Shown here: positions 6,116 through 14,026 of the stretch, one piece after another
Layout of the letters: every line of letters starts with the position of its first letter
How positions within the stretch are numbered: position 1 is the stretch's first letter
Source of the DNA: Candidatus Saccharibacteria bacterium UBA6664
GTDB taxonomy: Bacteria > Patescibacteriota > Saccharimonadia > Saccharimonadales > Saccharimonadaceae
Direction of reading: 5' to 3'
DNA length: 47,725 nucleotides
NCBI GenBank assembly: GCA_002455275.1
Contig: DKKO01000006.1
Coordinates: 1,810 to 49,534, forward strand
The notes under the pieces: generated by a model
The model's input: the letters and a program-made list of their open reading frames with translations, nothing else
Told to the model about the DNA's origin: nothing
The model's database searches: none
Program-made: the position numbers and the translations under genes

Positions 6116-7885
6116 ATGGAAAAGAAAGTCGTTGTTATTGCCGACTCAATCACGGTTGGTGAGCTTGCTGAAACCCTCAATTTGCCGATTACTACGCTGA
6201 TTGGCGAGCTGTTCAAAAACGGTATTATCGCTACTATTAACCAGCGAATCGATTTTGAAACAGCCACGATCATCGTAGAAGAGCTTGGTCTCGATGTAAG
6301 CCTTGAAAAGAAAGAAGCTACTGCCGGGCCAGTGCGTAAAACCCACCAGCTATCAGATCACGCGGTAGAGCGTGCGCCAATCGTCGCAGTGATGGGACAC
6401 GTTGACCACGGTAAAACCAGCCTGCTTGATGCGATTTTGGACACGAAGACCGTTGATGACGAGGCAGGTGGAATTACCCAGCACATTAGCGCCTACCAGG
6501 TAGAGCGCAATGGTCGCAAGATTACCCTGCTCGACACCCCAGGCCACGAGGCATTTGCAGCTTTACGTCAGCATGGTGCCACGCTTACCGATGTGGTGAT
6601 TATTGTGGTGGCCGCCGATGATGGCGTGAAGCCACAAACCGTTGAAGCGATCCGATTCGCCCGTGAAGCCAATGCGAAAATCGTGGTTGCAATCAACAAA
6701 ATGGATAAAGAAACTGCCAACCCGGCATTAGTAAAGACTCAGCTTGCCAGCGAGCATCAGTTGAACCCAGAAGAGTGGGGTGGTGACGTGATTATGGTAG
6801 AAGTAAGCGCGAAAACAGGCAAGGGAATTGATGACTTGCTTGAAAACGTATTACTTGTGGCAGATCTAGAAGAGCTAAAAGCCGATACAGATACCCCTGC
6901 TGAAGGTTTGGTAATTGAATCTCACATGGAAACAGGTCGCGGTTCAGTTGTTGGGTTATTGGTAGAACACGGCATGCTGCACCCTGGGCACTTCTTGGTG
7001 GCTGGTACCTCATACGGTAAGGTTCGTACCCTGTGCGATTTTAAAGGTAAAGCACTCAAAGAAGCTGGTCCGTCTACTCCTGTAACAGTAACCGGCTTTA
7101 AAGATTTGCCACAATTTGGTGACACATTTTACCTTGTAAAGAACGAAAAAGAAGCTCGCCAGGCGACCGTCGCAGCTCGTTTAGAGCGTGAACGTGAAGC
7201 CGCCAGCACCAATGTCACCTCAGCCGATCTTCTAAAACTCATGAGCCAAAAACACGAAGCTCAAGACTTCAACGTCATTGTAAAAGCTGACGTACAAGGC
7301 TCTCTTACCTCTGTAATCGATAGCCTACGGCTCATCGAAACCGAAGGCCAGATTAACCTACGTATCGTGGGAAGTGGCGTGGGCAATATTTCTGAAAACG
7401 ATATTCACTTGGCTGCTACCGAAGGCACTGTGGTGTATGGCTTTAGCGTTGACCTGCCGCCTGCGGTGAAACGCCAGGCTGCTCGTGACAAGGTAGAAGT
7501 TCGTATTTTTAAAGTGATCTACGAGCTACTAGATGATGCTAAAAAGAGTATGGAAGGTCTTCTTGCGCCAGAAGTAGTAGAGACAGAACTGGGTAAGCTT
7601 ACCATCAAGGGCGTATTCCGCACACTGAAAGATGAAGTGATTTGTGGTGGTGAAGTGACCAGTGGCAAGATTACCCCAGGGGTAATGGCTCGCGTACTGC
7701 GCGATAAAGAGCAAATTGCCGAAGTAGAAGTAGAAAAAGTGCAGCGCCAACAAGTTGAAGCCAAAGAGGTATTCGAAGGTGAAATGTGTGGCCTTAGCCT
7801 GAAAACGCAGAAAAAGCTACAACTCGAAGAAGGTGACAAGCTCGAATTCTTTACCCGTGAGATGGTAAAGCGAACGCTATCATAA
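6116..7885 (+). CDS. infB: Translation initiation factor IF-2
   Basis: A GTPase that places initiator tRNA on the 30S subunit and promotes subunit joining. It has 589 aa, at the short end for bacterial IF-2, with a reduced N-terminal region. An IF2_N-like domain at 4-60 leads into the G domain: GHVDHGKT 94-101 (G1), DTPGHE 140-145 (G3) and NKMD 194-197 (G4). The beta-barrel domain 2 and the C-terminal domains follow. SD AAAGGAG precedes ATG 6116. In many bacteria rbfA follows infB; here a foreign-looking cassette starts about 100 nt downstream. Confidence 0.97.
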   Translation: MEKKVVVIADSITVGELAETLNLPITTLIGELFKNGIIATINQRIDFETATIIVEELGLDVSLEKKEATAGPVRKTHQLSDHAVERAPIVAVMGHVDHGKTSLLDAILDTKTVDDEAGGITQHISAYQVERNGRKITLLDTPGHEAFAALRQHGATLTDVVIIVVAADDGVKPQTVEAIRFAREANAKIVVAINKMDKETANPALVKTQLASEHQLNPEEWGGDVIMVEVSAKTGKGIDDLLENVLLVADLEELKADTDTPAEGLVIESHMETGRGSVVGLLVEHGMLHPGHFLVAGTSYGKVRTLCDFKGKALKEAGPSTPVTVTGFKDLPQFGDTFYLVKNEKEARQATVAARLEREREAASTNVTSADLLKLMSQKHEAQDFNVIVKADVQGSLTSVIDSLRLIETEGQINLRIVGSGVGNISENDIHLAATEGTVVYGFSVDLPPAVKRQAARDKVEVRIFKVIYELLDDAKKSMEGLLAPEVVETELGKLTIKGVFRTLKDEVICGGEVTSGKITPGVMARVLRDKEQIAEVEVEKVQRQQVEAKEVFEGEMCGLSLKTQKKLQLEEGDKLEFFTREMVKRTLS

Positions 7886-7898
7886 CTTTAGTAATATA

Positions 7899-7927
7899 TT
7901 GACAAAATTGCAATAAAATGCTACAAT
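7899..7927 (+). promoter_or_regulatory. Consensus promoter just outside the GC-rich cassette
   Basis: TTGACA (7899-7904), a 17-bp spacer and TACAAT (7922-7927). GCTACAATGTAGC at 7920-7932 is a near-palindrome over the -10 box. The expected start is near 7934, so the transcript would enter the cassette through about 275 nt of leader. Confidence 0.8.
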
Positions 7928-7933
7928 GTAGCT

Positions 7934-8209
7934 GCAATAACGCTTTTGCCTAAAAAGCGCTGATTGGGCAGGTTAACATCTTTAGCATTTATATAGCTAT
8001 AGTATGGACTAATATCTCTGTTGAGTAAGTAATTACTCCAGGGGACCATGCATAGTGAACGAACAATGACGTAGCAGTAGATTATCATGTGAGGAGACAA
8101 GAACCTCATGTGATGATCGCTGCTATGTCCGGACAAGCATCGATCGCCCTCTGTAGTACCCTCAGGTGTCGCTCCACCGTGGAGCGCACTCGAACCAAAG
8201 GAGAAAACC
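7934..8209 (+). ncRNA. Long structured leader, candidate RNA element
   Basis: This is a stretch of about 276 nt without a credible gene, between a consensus promoter and the first cassette gene. It holds four hairpins: CGCTTTT / AAAAGCG (7941-7959), GAGTAA / TTACTC (8023-8038), a long stem of about 24 bp with G-U pairs (8071-8094 with 8104-8126), and CGCTCCA / TGGAGCG (8170-8186). It is not tmRNA, RNase P RNA or SRP RNA by their conserved motifs. The left inverted repeat of the cassette (7990-8013) lies inside it, so the first 56 nt are host-like. Confidence 0.4.
7990..8013 (+). repeat. Left inverted repeat of the GC-rich cassette
   Basis: It starts TATATAGCT and matches the right repeat in inverted orientation at 20 of 24 positions. 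Similarity stops abruptly outside position 7990 and beyond 8013. Confidence 0.6.
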
Positions 8210-9184
8210 ATGGCGAAGTCGCCGCACCGCAAGCACCTCGAGAAGGCGCTCGGTACGACCACCACCGACGCCATCGCGGGTCTCGCCCGCGAGGTCGCCG
8301 AGGACGTGGTCGAGGCCTACATGGCCAACGAGGACAACCTGCAGGCCCTCCGCAACCGTCTCGCCGACCTGATCGCCGAGCGCGGCGCGGACGACCCCGA
8401 GGTTCGTTCGGCCGTCCAGACCGTCGTGACCGCCTCGCGCGAGCACGACGCCACCGCCGCCACCGACGAGGCGGCCGTGGCCGAGGACACCGCACGCACC
8501 GAGGCGGCCGAGCAGGCCGTCGAGGCGCTCGAGCAGGCGAGCGAGGACGCCGGCAGCCAGCCGGAGCCCGAGTCCGCTCCCGAGCCCTCGGACGAGGTCG
8601 ACACGCCGGCATCCACCCCAGGGGCGGAGCCGAACAGCAACGCGGACATCGCGGCCATGGTGTTCCGGCACGAGGCCATCCTCGCGTCGGGCAACCCGGT
8701 CGACCCGCGTCCGCCGAGCCGTCTCGACGACATCGAGGGCTGCATGGACCAGCACGAGGGCGTCATCGCCTCCGCGTTCGCCCACGCGCGCGCCAGCATC
8801 ACCAGCACCGGCAACGTCGTGAGCGGGGCGGTCCAGCTCGTGGTGTACACCGCCGTCGCCTTCGTGACGACCTTCATCATCACGATGCTGGTCGTCTGGG
8901 CCACCCCGTTGACCTGGGACTGGACCAACATGTTGGGCGCGTCGGCCATCGTCGCGGCTTTCGTGCTGCTGATCTTGATCGTCAACTGGGCTCGCAACTG
9001 GCAGCCCAACCAGATCGAGATCCTCAGCTACGCCGATGTGGCCGCCATCGTGGCGGTCGATAACCAGCGCCGTGCCGCGTCGAACGACGACAACGTCGGA
9101 CTCGAGGTGGTCGCCGCACCGGTCGTCGACACCCGGCGGCAGGCGTCGGCCGACGCGTCGGCGCACGCTCACGCGGGCGTGTGA
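8210..9184 (+). CDS. Cassette gene 1: GC-rich membrane protein
   Basis: A protein of 324 aa. Its N-terminal half (1-140) is helical, acidic and Ala/Glu-rich, with coiled-coil potential. A central conserved-looking region (145-195) contains one Cys. Two membrane helices follow (about 206-230 and 241-260), then a cytoplasmic-style tail. Almost every codon ends in G or C, unlike all neighbouring genes. SD AAAGGAG lies 8 nt before the ATG at 8210. The stop overlaps the next start (TGATG). No family is recognised; the codon use resembles actinobacterial genes, which suggests transfer. Confidence 0.75.
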   Translation: MAKSPHRKHLEKALGTTTTDAIAGLAREVAEDVVEAYMANEDNLQALRNRLADLIAERGADDPEVRSAVQTVVTASREHDATAATDEAAVAEDTARTEAAEQAVEALEQASEDAGSQPEPESAPEPSDEVDTPASTPGAEPNSNADIAAMVFRHEAILASGNPVDPRPPSRLDDIEGCMDQHEGVIASAFAHARASITSTGNVVSGAVQLVVYTAVAFVTTFIITMLVVWATPLTWDWTNMLGASAIVAAFVLLILIVNWARNWQPNQIEILSYADVAAIVAVDNQRRAASNDDNVGLEVVAAPVVDTRRQASADASAHAHAGV

Positions 9185-9822
9185 TGAACCGACTGCTTCG
9201 GCTCTTCGCCTGTGTGGCAGCACTTCTCCTGGTGGGAGGAGGTCTGCTGCTTCTGCACACGCCAACCACGTCGGCGTCGCCGTCTTCGTCCGAGTCGCCG
9301 ACTCCCGATGCGGGAGACGACGACACCACCCCGCCCGACGACGGGCAGGACTCCAGCGACCCGCCGGAGACCTGCAGCAACAACCGTCAGGTCGTGATCG
9401 ACTACCTCGAGGAGCAGGGGTTCCGCAAGGGATCCTTCACCCTCGACGTCGACTGGTCGAGGCTGCCGGTCGGTTCCAACACCGACGGGCGCTTCAGCGG
9501 ACCGCTCCGCTCGCTGGACGACATCATCACGCTTCGAGACACCGACTCACTCAGGGCCAACGCCTTACGTGAGCTCATCGGTACGGAGCCGGTGACGTCC
9601 AACTACGTCGCGGTCCAGTTCCAGGACATGACCAACTACTCGGGCAACTGGTTCTGGAACGGCTCCAAGCCCGAGAAGGGCGGGGAGCTGTGGGGTCTCG
9701 CTGGAGACGTCTGGTGGATCTACGTGTCCACTGACGGCTGCAGCGTTGACCCGTCGGTGTCGCTTCGGGCAATCTGCGGCAACGTGGGCTTCGACGTCCT
9801 CGTTCCGTGGAAGCGCGACTGA
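9184..9822 (+). CDS. Cassette gene 2: GC-rich secreted protein
   Basis: A protein of 212 aa. A signal peptide (basic MNRLLR, hydrophobic core to about residue 24) precedes a Ser/Thr/Pro/Asp linker to about 60, then a compact domain with four cysteines. Three Cys are toward the ends (SNN-adjacent Cys, DGCS, AICG), suggesting disulfides outside the cell. Aromatic-rich segments (NWFWNG, VWWIYVS) look like a binding domain. The start ATG 9184 overlaps the previous stop by one base, so it is translationally coupled. No family is recognised. Codons have strong G/C third positions. Confidence 0.72.
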   Translation: MNRLLRLFACVAALLLVGGGLLLLHTPTTSASPSSSESPTPDAGDDDTTPPDDGQDSSDPPETCSNNRQVVIDYLEEQGFRKGSFTLDVDWSRLPVGSNTDGRFSGPLRSLDDIITLRDTDSLRANALRELIGTEPVTSNYVAVQFQDMTNYSGNWFWNGSKPEKGGELWGLAGDVWWIYVSTDGCSVDPSVSLRAICGNVGFDVLVPWKRD

Positions 9823-9838
9823 CATCTGTCCGTCCGTC

Positions 9839-9898
9839 CGTTCGTTCACGCCGGTCCGCGCCTGGCCCCTTCGGGGGCTGGGCGCGGACCAAACGAAC
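9839..9898 (+). terminator. Strong GC-rich terminator hairpin of the cassette
   Basis: GGTCCGCGCCTGGCCCC (9853-9869) pairs along its whole length, with two G-U pairs, with GGGGCTGGGCGCGGACC (9874-9890) around a TTCG tetraloop. An outer GTTCGTT / AACGAAC pair extends it. There is no T-run, so it may act as a pause or RNA-stabilising end rather than a classical terminator. Confidence 0.65.
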
Positions 9899-9901
9899 CA
9901 A

Positions 9902-9925
9902 ATTAGTACTCACTACAGCTATATA
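9902..9925 (-). repeat. Right inverted repeat of the GC-rich cassette
   Basis: Read on the minus strand it begins TATATAGCT and matches the left repeat at 7990-8013 in 20 of 24 positions. The flanking bases CCCTCC show no match to the left flank. Confidence 0.6.
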
Positions 9926-9940
9926 CCCTCCAGTAGATAC

Positions 9941-9970
9941 TTGACATATTAGCAAATCTGTGCTAATATG
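9941..9970 (+). promoter_or_regulatory. Consensus promoter with a perfect operator-like palindrome
   Basis: TTGACA (9941-9946), a 17-bp spacer and TAATAT (9964-9969). A perfect 10-bp inverted repeat, CATATTAGCA (9945-9954) and TGCTAATATG (9961-9970), fills the space between the two boxes. A dimeric repressor bound here would block RNA polymerase. It drives the gene at 10029. Confidence 0.75.
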
Positions 9971-10028
9971 TAAGCATAACCAAATAAAAACAAAAACTAT
10001 CAGATTTTAAGCAAAGGAATCCACCACA

Positions 10029-11423
10029 ATGAGTGAAAAACTAAGTAAACAAGAGCGAGCTGAGCTAACACATTCTGTCAGCAGCTTAGTTGACGTAGAT
10101 GTAAGTGGCCGTGCTCGTGTGCCTAAAGGCTCGGTCGGTTCAGACTACATAGACGATAGCGGTAAACGCCATTTTACAAAAGGCGGCTCATTTCTTTCTG
10201 ATTATGAATTACAGCAAATAGCTGCACATACTGAACAAATCGATGAAGGCTATGCTGCTCGTGAGTCTGAAAACATGATTGAAAACGCCGTTGGCGTATT
10301 GACAGACCCGAATGACATTCGTGAATCACTATATGCTCAGGGCTATATTGATGACGAGGAATTTGCCGACTGGTCTGACGCAGAAATTATGAAATATGTA
10401 GATGACGCACGTGCTGAAGTAGCTGCCTACGATGGCGATAGCACTGAGACAAACAATGCAGCAGAGGCAGAACCTACAACCGAAGAAGCAGTAGTCGAAG
10501 AAGCTCCTGCAGCCCAAGCGCCAAAACACCGTGCCGAGTTTAGCGACGAAGACACTCCTTTATTTGAAGAACTGAAAGCCGAACATGCAGTAGCAGATGA
10601 GGCAGTTCGTGAAAACGAATCACTGGAAGAGTACGAAGCACGCCAACCACGAGAACCTGGCCGCCATCGTCGTGACGTGTCTACCGACGAGTTAGAAGCG
10701 ATGTTGAACGCAAGCCCTGCCACCGAGCAATCACAAGAACGTGATGTTTCTGCTGATGAACTTGAGGCAATGCTTAACGCCAATGTTGGTGAAGGCCGCT
10801 TGGTCGGTGAATTTACCGCTGCCGCCGCAGAGCAGGAAACTCCAACCGTTGCACGAAGTTGGCGCCGTCGTCTTCGCGATATGGCTACACCTGCTGGCTT
10901 AGCAGCTGAACTTGGTCGCTTGAGTGGAAGCGCTCGTGAACGACTTGGCAAGCATAAAAAAGGTACGCTCGCACTAGGAATAGTCGCTGCAGCTGTGGGT
11001 ACTGGCCTATATCTTGCGAATCGCCACAATGGCGGTGGCTCAGGTGGTAGCGGCGGAAACTGGTTGAACGACATAATGAATAATATTGGTGATGCAGCCG
11101 ATAAAGCCAAAGACGCAGCCACTGATAAGCCTACTGCAGGTGGCCACACTGGCGGTGTAGAATGGGCAGATTTCTTGCCAAAAGCACGTAATGTTCACAG
11201 TGGGGAAGGTTGGTACAATACCTTTAAAGAAATGGGTATTCCTAAAGAACACTGGGCAGATGTACTAAATGACGCTGGTCCTAAATTAGGCAAAATTGGT
11301 GAAGCATACTACGATAACAACGCAGCTGAATGGCGCATATCTAAAACTGGCGCACTACCAAACGAGGCTCTACGTATTATCGCAGCAGCTTCAAAGCGCG
11401 ACGGCCTAGACTTAGCCGCCTAA
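10029..11423 (+). CDS. Large acidic membrane-anchored protein with two short repeats
   Basis: A protein of 464 aa. A long acidic, probably disordered N-terminal region (1-275) contains two copies of a 13-residue motif, DVSTDELEAMLNA (216-228) and DVSADELEAMLNA (239-251). A basic stretch (276-311), one membrane helix (312-330), a Gly/Ser linker and a C-terminal domain of about 120 aa follow. The helix and basic side suggest that the acidic region is cytoplasmic and the C-terminal domain outside. The SD is AAAGGAA. It is alone behind a palindrome-covered promoter and ends in a terminator. No family is recognised. Confidence 0.75.
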   Translation: MSEKLSKQERAELTHSVSSLVDVDVSGRARVPKGSVGSDYIDDSGKRHFTKGGSFLSDYELQQIAAHTEQIDEGYAARESENMIENAVGVLTDPNDIRESLYAQGYIDDEEFADWSDAEIMKYVDDARAEVAAYDGDSTETNNAAEAEPTTEEAVVEEAPAAQAPKHRAEFSDEDTPLFEELKAEHAVADEAVRENESLEEYEARQPREPGRHRRDVSTDELEAMLNASPATEQSQERDVSADELEAMLNANVGEGRLVGEFTAAAAEQETPTVARSWRRRLRDMATPAGLAAELGRLSGSARERLGKHKKGTLALGIVAAAVGTGLYLANRHNGGGSGGSGGNWLNDIMNNIGDAADKAKDAATDKPTAGGHTGGVEWADFLPKARNVHSGEGWYNTFKEMGIPKEHWADVLNDAGPKLGKIGEAYYDNNAAEWRISKTGALPNEALRIIAAASKRDGLDLAA

Positions 11424-11433
11424 TGCACCGTAA

Positions 11434-11472
11434 AATAAAAATCCCTATCTCTCATGATGGGGATTTTTATTT
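11434..11472 (+). terminator. Terminator after the 10029 gene
   Basis: The AAAAATCCC arm pairs with GGGATTTTT around a loop of about 12 nt, followed by ATTT. Confidence 0.75.
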
Positions 11473-11517
11473 AGCGTAGTATAATGTAGTAAGGACATTA
11501 GTAAAGGAAAACCACAC

Positions 11518-11982
11518 ATGTTTCGACTAGACGACCAGTTTCTCAAGGACATCGGCCTTGATGGCTTGCCAGAAGAGCAAAAGAAGCCGTTTTTGCAACA
11601 CATTTATAGCGAGCTCGAGCTTCGAGTGGGTACACGTTTGAGTGATGGTTTGAGCGATGCACAGTTAGAAGAGTTTGAAGAAATCATCGACCGTAAGGAA
11701 GAAAAAATTAACAGTTGGCTGGCTGAACACGCGCCAAACTATACCCAAGACCCGGCATTTGGTAAGTTGCAGCAAGCAACTAATTTGCCAGCAAATGACG
11801 TGCGATTAATTGCCGAATTTACCGCCACGAAGTGGCTTGAAGTAAACCGCCCAGACTACCGAGAAGTAGTAGCTGCAGTGCTCGACGAACTGAAAAAAGA
11901 GATTATTGCTAACCGTGACGCGATACTGGGTGGAATTACCGGCGGGCAACAGCCTAATCGGCCACCGGCGCAGGCTGCTTAA
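11518..11982 (+). CDS. DUF5663-like small helical protein
   Basis: A soluble, helical protein of 154 aa. The N-terminal part (LDGLPEEQKKPFLQHIYSEL, then LRVGTRLSDGLSDAQLEEFE) fits the pattern I recall for DUF5663 proteins, which are frequent in CPR genomes and have unknown function. The second half has another helical region and ends in a Pro/Gln/Ala tail. The start is supported by AAAGGAAA upstream; TATAAT at 11480-11485 is the likely -10. A terminator lies inside the convergent fmt gene at 12006. Confidence 0.65.
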   Translation: MFRLDDQFLKDIGLDGLPEEQKKPFLQHIYSELELRVGTRLSDGLSDAQLEEFEEIIDRKEEKINSWLAEHAPNYTQDPAFGKLQQATNLPANDVRLIAEFTATKWLEVNRPDYREVVAAVLDELKKEIIANRDAILGGITGGQQPNRPPAQAA

Positions 11983-11985
11983 AAC

Positions 11986-12867
11986 TTATAGCGTATAACC
12001 ACGAAGAAATGCCTCAGCAGGCATTTCATTTTTACCCGCAGGCTTTATGAAGTCAATTGCTAGGTAATTGCCATCGCCGCACAAAACCGAAAGAGGGGTT
12101 TGTGAAGAAGAAACATGGGCTTTGGTGATAATAACATCAACCGATCCGAGCCGAGTGCGTGATTGTGGCCAGCCATGGAACGCGCGAATCTTTTGTTCAA
12201 TAACCTGAGCGGGCTCTTGCCAATCAATAGTACCGTCTGCCTTGGTGAGCTTGCGCGAGTAGGTAGCGCGGTCGGGGTGAGGCTGGGCCTTTGGCGCTAA
12301 CGTTCCTGCAAGATATGGAGGAACATACTCTTGTAAAAGCACATCAGATAGCTGAATAAGTTTATGAGTTAGCGAAGGAGTAGTATCGGTGGGTTCAATC
12401 GGTAATACTCGTGAGGTAAGCAACTTACCGGTATCCATACCTTCGTCAATCAGCATTAAACTTACTCCTGTTTTTGGGTCACCATTGGCAATTGCCCAGG
12501 TGATGGGGTCGGCGCCGCGAAGATGAGGCAAAAGCGAGAAGTGGCTATTGATAATACCGAGCGGAAAATAATCGATAACTTGGCGGCTCACAATAATGCC
12601 AAAATCGATAAGAATGGCGTATGAACTAGTGAATGATTGCTCGCTCATAACTTGCTCGAGCTCTTGTTTCGTGCTCGCTGTGACGACGGGCAAGTTATGT
12701 CTCTGAGCTAGTTCAAGTACCGGCACGTCGCCTTTGTGGTGGGGTGGTCGAGGCTTGGTGACCACTGCTTCTATGGTGGTGTGTTGCATGAGAAGCTCGA
12801 GACTTTCTGCAGCAACAGGTCCGCTTCCAAAAAATACACAGGAATTGCTATGACCAGAGAGCGGCAT
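11986..12867 (-). CDS. fmt: Methionyl-tRNA formyltransferase
   Basis: It formylates initiator Met-tRNA, which the adjacent deformylase later reverses on the finished protein. It has 293 aa, slightly short for the family. The formyltransferase domain is N-terminal (FFGSGPVAAESLELL, then NSHFSLLPHLRGADPITWAI with the conserved Asn and His, then DEGMDTG). The C-terminal beta-barrel domain follows. ATG 12867 was chosen because similarity starts there; it overlaps def by 20 nt. A plus-strand terminator is embedded near its 3' end. Confidence 0.93.
   Translation of the reverse strand: MPLSGHSNSCVFFGSGPVAAESLELLMQHTTIEAVVTKPRPPHHKGDVPVLELAQRHNLPVVTASTKQELEQVMSEQSFTSSYAILIDFGIIVSRQVIDYFPLGIINSHFSLLPHLRGADPITWAIANGDPKTGVSLMLIDEGMDTGKLLTSRVLPIEPTDTTPSLTHKLIQLSDVLLQEYVPPYLAGTLAPKAQPHPDRATYSRKLTKADGTIDWQEPAQVIEQKIRAFHGWPQSRTRLGSVDVIITKAHVSSSQTPLSVLCGDGNYLAIDFIKPAGKNEMPAEAFLRGYTL
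12006..12033 (+). terminator. Terminator embedded in the 3' end of fmt
   Basis: GAAATGCCT (12006-12014), loop CAGC and AGGCATTTC (12019-12027) form a perfect 9-bp stem followed by ATTTTT. It ends the plus-strand transcript of the 11518 gene while being part of the coding sequence of fmt on the other strand. Confidence 0.75.
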
Positions 12868-13426
12868 TGTCTTTAATGCTTTCTTCGAAATTGAGAGGCT
12901 GTAGCTCGCCCGTATCGTCGAGCGTGTAGAAGGCATCGGGCGTGTCTTTGATGCGATCGACAAAAACAACACCATTGGTGTGGTCGATTTCGTGCTGTAG
13001 AAGCATAGCCATGAAGCCATCAGCTTTGATACGAATTTCCTGTCCGCTAATGTCGAGCGCTTTAACGCGAACTTTCGGATAGCGTAGAACATTACCGTAA
13101 ATATGCTTTACGCTCAAACAACCTTCGGCTTGAATGACGACGGGTTCGCCTTCGGTTTTGATAATCTCTGGATTGATAAGAGGTACAAAACGCTCGTCAT
13201 TTTTATCATCGAAGTTTGCTCGTACAATCACTACGCGTTCGAGCCTATCAATTTGTACGGCAGCTAATGCAGCACTCACTTCATGGGGGCGAGAAGCTTC
13301 CCAATCAAGGGCTGCAGCAGTCATATCATCTATAAGCTGCTTAGTTGCATCGGTAATTACGTGTACTTTGCTCGACTTTTGCCGCAGATGAGGATTTGGC
13401 AGCGTTATTATGTCTTCTTTTTTCAT
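12848..13426 (-). CDS. def: Peptide deformylase
   Basis: It removes the formyl group from new proteins and uses a metal ion (often Fe). It has 192 aa. All three motifs are present: ALAAVQID (Gln58, matching G-x-G-x-A-A-x-Q loosely), EGCLS (Cys103) and HEIDH (His145, Glu146, His149). The first motif departs from the usual GIGLAAPQ, with Ser-Ala-Ala-Leu in place of the Gly-rich part. It is first of a two-gene unit with fmt. TGT TATACT ends 8 nt before the ATG with no SD, so its mRNA is nearly leaderless. Confidence 0.93.
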   Translation of the reverse strand: MKKEDIITLPNPHLRQKSSKVHVITDATKQLIDDMTAAALDWEASRPHEVSAALAAVQIDRLERVVIVRANFDDKNDERFVPLINPEIIKTEGEPVVIQAEGCLSVKHIYGNVLRYPKVRVKALDISGQEIRIKADGFMAMLLQHEIDHTNGVVFVDRIKDTPDAFYTLDDTGELQPLNFEESIKDNAALWS

Positions 13427-13457
13427 TAGTACCTAGTATAACAGATACAAACTGGTG

Positions 13458-13997
13458 CTAGTTCCAGAAACGGAAGTTTGAACCAGAGTAGACGAAATAA
13501 GTGATAATACTGGCACCATTTAAGCCGATGTCATTGGCTAAGTTCGGGTATGATACACCCGGAAAATTAGTAGCATACGTACCAGTATATTCTTGAGGTG
13601 TTTTACTTAATGAGCTAAAATACAACAGTTTTTTCGAGCGGCTACGAGCAAATACTGCATAGTTTTGGCCACTCGATTCATCTATGTACAATATGTTTAC
13701 TGCCGATGAACCGCTAAGGTTTGTTAAACTGTATGAGCTTGTGCTAAGTTTCATGTCGATGGTTTCAAGGGCAGTTCGTAAATCTGCCTGTGTTGCGCCT
13801 GTAGGGAAAGCGCCATTGTCTATTCTGTAAAGCTCAAGTTTTTTAGCGAGGGTTGAGTAATCGGCGTTGATAGTTGAATCGTAGGAGCGTGCCTGAATGC
13901 CGTTATAAGCAACGACAGTAATAACCGCTAAGATAGCAATGACGACAATAACGATCAGAAGTTCGATAATCGTGAAACCGTTTATGCTTCTAGACAT
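13458..13997 (-). CDS. Type IV pilin-like protein
   Basis: A protein of 179 aa starting MSRSINGFTIIELLIVIVVIAILA. The short basic leader before Gly-Phe and the Glu at mature position 5 are the standard prepilin peptidase site and pilin assembly residue. The globular part after residue 30 is Ser/Tyr-rich and shaped like a minor pilin or pseudopilin. Type IV pili are used by Saccharibacteria for twitching and host contact. No other pilus genes are in the window. TGT TACAGT ends 6 nt before the ATG, giving a leaderless start. Confidence 0.88.
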   Translation of the reverse strand: MSRSINGFTIIELLIVIVVIAILAVITVVAYNGIQARSYDSTINADYSTLAKKLELYRIDNGAFPTGATQADLRTALETIDMKLSTSSYSLTNLSGSSAVNILYIDESSGQNYAVFARSRSKKLLYFSSLSKTPQEYTGTYATNFPGVSYPNLANDIGLNGASIITYFVYSGSNFRFWN

Positions 13998-14026
13998 CTT
14001 TACACTGTAACAAAGCTTCCCAAGGC

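Larger units (their letters stand above)
7990..9925. mobile_element. GC-rich two-gene cassette with 24-bp imperfect terminal inverted repeats
   Basis: The left repeat at 7990-8013 (TATATAGCTATAGTATGGAC...) and the reverse complement of the right repeat at 9902-9925 (TATATAGCTGTAGTGAGTAC...) match at 20 of 24 positions. They closely bracket a block whose base composition differs sharply from its surroundings: 46 of 60 bases are G/C at 8341-8400, against 23 of 60 at 10201-10260. It carries two overlapping genes and a strong terminator but no transposase. A non-autonomous transposon-like cargo unit is the best reading. I could not identify a target-site duplication. Confidence 0.6.

Noticed and set aside
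7934..8209. tmRNA, RNase P RNA or SRP RNA in the long leader
   Set aside because: Their conserved motifs (tRNA-like 3' CCA end, GAGGAAAGTCC-type core, GGAAGGAAGCA loop) are absent.
8089..9265. Long overlapping frames in both directions across the GC-rich cassette
   Set aside because: GC-rich DNA has few stop codons. Only 8210-9184 has an SD, GC-biased third positions and coupled neighbours; the others give Arg/Gly/Pro-rich nonsense.
7990..9925. Assembly chimera as the explanation for the GC-rich block
   Set aside because: Cannot be excluded without reads, but matched inverted repeats at both edges and a second similar block at 46.1-46.5 kb argue for a real insertion.
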